Translations under genes and position numbers: made by a program
In this document: positions 6,720-8,357 of the stretch, one piece after another
How the letters are laid out: each line of letters begins with the position of its first letter
Numbering within the stretch: position 1 is the stretch's first letter
Assembly (NCBI GenBank): GCA_016776705.1
Contig: JADHSW010000132.1
Span: forward strand, 1-8,357
DNA: 8,357 nucleotides
Direction of reading: 5' to 3'
Source of the DNA: Rhodospirillales bacterium
GTDB taxonomy: Bacteria; Pseudomonadota; Alphaproteobacteria; Rhodospirillales; JABHCV01
Notes under the pieces: generated by a model
What the model saw: the letters and a program-made list of their open reading frames with translations, nothing else
The model's database searches: none
What the model was told of the DNA's origin: nothing

Positions 6720-8327
6720 CTAGCCCTCCCTGCGATGCATGATGTAGCGAATTCCACCGTGACCAAGGACGCCCAATAAAGTCAGGGCTGCCAATATCCA
6801 GGCGGCGGTATCGAGCCATCCGAAACGGTCGCGACCGGGAATATAAAGGCCGGGAACGTCCTTCAAACGACTGTTCAGACTGTGGCACTCATCGCAGCCG
6901 ACGGCGTCTTCCTTAGGCGCAACCATATGGGTGATGGGCCATGCCATTTCGGTTTCGACAAAACCCATCTTGCCGCTATACGTCGCGCCGGCTTTTTTCA
7001 TGCCGGATTCAAGCGCCTTGTCCCAATCGTATCCGGTCCAGTAAGCATTTTCGTCTCCCGGTCCCCAGGTGTGAACCACGGCCAGTGTTTTCAGTTCTTT
7101 ATCGTAGGGCTGCTTGCCGCGCATGACCTTGAACGGCCAGATACGAGAGTCCGGATCATTGGCGCTGCCGCCATAATTGTTGATGGAGATGACCTCGTTA
7201 CCGGTGACTTCGTCACCGAACAGGGTGAACTTCGACGTGCCATCGAACCAACGGTATTCGGGCGTCACATTTTCGCCCCAGGTGAAGTCACCTTTCATGC
7301 CGTTGTATATCTGATGACCTTTCTCATCATTTATCTTCACCGGGTTTCCTTCCGGCGTCAACTTGCCGGCGGTTGACCAGTCCCACCACATTTTGGTGGC
7401 ATAGCCGCCACGGGCGAATTCAGGAATATGACATGTCGGGCAAGCCAGTGTGTCCGTGTGATCGTTAAGTTTGATGTTCGCCGTGTCGGGATGAGGCGTC
7501 ATACCGTGGCACGACTCACAACTAGCGCGGCTGCCGTCGGTGCGACCGGGAATGTCGATTCCCTTGGTGTCTCTGGCTTCCACAGAATAGCGGCTGCCCT
7601 GAACCAGATGGTTGTCACCACCATGGCATTTAGAGCAGCTGAAATTAAGTTTGTCCGGGCTCATATGAACATCAAGATAGGGACCGGGATTAATCATCGA
7701 GACATCAAGATCCCCGTGTTTTACAGCGTTGCCACCGCCACCAAGAAAGTGGCACATGCCACAATTTCGGCGGCTGGTTGCGCTCACGTTCTGGGCCACT
7801 TCGGCCAGGTCTATGGGTTTGATGAACTTACCGCTTTTGGGAGGCCATTCAGTGTCCTGATAGGCCGGATGGCCCGCACCTGCGGGTAACTTGCGATATT
7901 TTGAGGTGGTGTCATGGCAGACCAGACAGTCGACGTTTTCCTGAGAAGCAAAATCAAAACTGTCATCCTTCCAGCCGAAACCGATGTGGCAACTGGTGCA
8001 ACGAGGTTCATTTGATACCACGGAACCGCAAAAATTGTTGACGATGTTCTTCTTGCCAAGCTTGCGACCGGTTGCCGGATTGACGACGTCCCAGTTCCAG
8101 TGCTTGGTCTTGTGTATTTGTTTTGAGGCTTCTGTATGACATTTCAGGCAAGCCCTGGTAACCGCCGGGCCATCGACAAAGGGCCCCTTTAGTTCATCGA
8201 ACTTGGTGTGATCGGCGGTTGATCCCTTGCCAATTTCGGCCCAGGCATTCGCCCCGATGACCGATAAGGACAGAGCCACGAGGAGGGTGCTTAACCAACT
8301 GGCTCTTTTGTGGAGTAAGTTCTTCAT
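6720..8327 (-). CDS. Octaheme c-type cytochrome, tetrathionate reductase (OTR) family, membrane-anchored
   Basis: The protein has 535 residues. Residues 1-30 form a Sec signal peptide with an A-W-A site before E31. Eight CXXCH heme-binding motifs follow at 60, 110, 134, 189, 231, 270, 296 and 478 (position of the first Cys). The region around motifs two and three (RCTSCHIGFGWKDDSFDF, then VDCLVCHDTTSKYRKLPAG) resembles Shewanella oneidensis OTR, where one heme is bound by lysine instead of a second histidine. K146 (or K143) is my candidate for that ligand. About 178 residues separate motifs seven and eight. Residues about 505-526 form a hydrophobic helix followed by a basic tail (R-Y-I-M-H-R-R-E-G), an anchor with the C-terminus inside, whereas Shewanella OTR is soluble. 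OTR reduces tetrathionate, and also nitrite and hydroxylamine, in vitro; the physiological substrate here is unknown. The next gene is a cytochrome b, its probable quinone partner. The start has AAGGA 7 nt upstream. Confidence 0.93.
   Translation of the reverse strand: MKNLLHKRASWLSTLLVALSLSVIGANAWAEIGKGSTADHTKFDELKGPFVDGPAVTRACLKCHTEASKQIHKTKHWNWDVVNPATGRKLGKKNIVNNFCGSVVSNEPRCTSCHIGFGWKDDSFDFASQENVDCLVCHDTTSKYRKLPAGAGHPAYQDTEWPPKSGKFIKPIDLAEVAQNVSATSRRNCGMCHFLGGGGNAVKHGDLDVSMINPGPYLDVHMSPDKLNFSCSKCHGGDNHLVQGSRYSVEARDTKGIDIPGRTDGSRASCESCHGMTPHPDTANIKLNDHTDTLACPTCHIPEFARGGYATKMWWDWSTAGKLTPEGNPVKINDEKGHQIYNGMKGDFTWGENVTPEYRWFDGTSKFTLFGDEVTGNEVISINNYGGSANDPDSRIWPFKVMRGKQPYDKELKTLAVVHTWGPGDENAYWTGYDWDKALESGMKKAGATYSGKMGFVETEMAWPITHMVAPKEDAVGCDECHSLNSRLKDVPGLYIPGRDRFGWLDTAAWILAALTLLGVLGHGGIRYIMHRREG
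6724..6730 (-). promoter_or_regulatory. Ribosome-binding site deciding the cytochrome b start
   Basis: GGGAGGG on the minus strand lies 8 nt before the ATG at 6715. It is formed by the last codons (Arg-Glu-Gly) of the octaheme gene, so ribosomes ending the first gene would sit on the start site of the second. This suggests coupled translation and matched amounts of the two subunits. Confidence 0.75.
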
Positions 8328-8334
8328 GACCTTT

Positions 8335-8339
8335 TCCTT
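8335..8339 (-). promoter_or_regulatory. Ribosome-binding site of the octaheme cytochrome gene
   Basis: AAGGA on the minus strand lies 7 nt before the ATG at 8327 and supports that start, which also gives a complete signal peptide. The remaining bases to the window edge are too few to show a promoter or an upstream gene. Confidence 0.65.
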
Positions 8340-8357
8340 AATGTCAAAGTTCCTGTG

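Noticed and set aside
6716..6766. Longer cytochrome b starting at the ATG at 6766
   Set aside because: It would overlap the octaheme gene by 47 bases and add 17 residues unlike the family; a strong ribosome-binding site points to 6715.
6738..6812. GlyGly-CTERM-type sorting signal at the octaheme C-terminus
   Set aside because: A hydrophobic helix and basic tail are present, but the Gly-Gly motif is not in the required place before the helix; a plain membrane anchor explains it.
6882..7889. Plus-strand open frames (6882-7376 and 7428-7889)
   Set aside because: They are antisense to the octaheme cytochrome, whose CXXCH motifs and family match settle the coding strand.

Overview
The window looks like chromosomal DNA of a Gram-negative alphaproteobacterium, most likely a Rhodospirillales-type organism. 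This is an inference from gene content. The divergent TlpA-like / argH-lptM-lysA arrangement, the small LptM lipoprotein and the array of PAS repeats all fit that group. Base composition is moderate and even across the window. I see no insertion sequence, tRNA, CRISPR array or phage gene.

Layout. (1) Positions 1-2451, minus strand: the first 817 residues of a large multi-PAS sensory protein whose C-terminal output end lies beyond the left edge. (2) 2504-3130, minus strand: an exported TlpA-family thioredoxin-like protein with a WCAPC active site. (3) 3131-3172: a 42-bp divergent intergenic region. (4) 3173-6045, plus strand: a tight operon argH (arginine biosynthesis, last step), lptM (49-residue lipoprotein, ATGA overlap with argH) and lysA (lysine biosynthesis, last step). 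(5) 6048-6081: a strong, nearly symmetrical hairpin terminator that can serve both converging transcription units. (6) 6101-8327, minus strand: a two-gene redox module. The upstream gene encodes an octaheme c-type cytochrome of the tetrathionate reductase (OTR) family with a signal peptide and a C-terminal membrane anchor. The downstream gene encodes a four-helix b-type cytochrome whose ribosome-binding site lies inside the last codons of the octaheme gene.

How the genes fit together. The argH-lptM-lysA cluster joins housekeeping amino-acid biosynthesis to an outer-membrane (LPS transport) assembly factor. The TlpA-like protein and LptM both belong to cell-envelope processes that involve disulfide chemistry. 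The octaheme/cytochrome b pair reads as a membrane-bound electron-transfer complex linking the quinone pool to periplasmic reduction (or oxidation) of a small sulfur or nitrogen compound. The real substrate cannot be read from sequence. The multi-PAS protein may sense redox state, energy state or ligands, but its output is unknown here.

Most worth a second look: the membrane-anchored octaheme cytochrome with its own cytochrome b, and the six-PAS sensor with visible internal duplication. The rest is ordinary chromosomal sequence.
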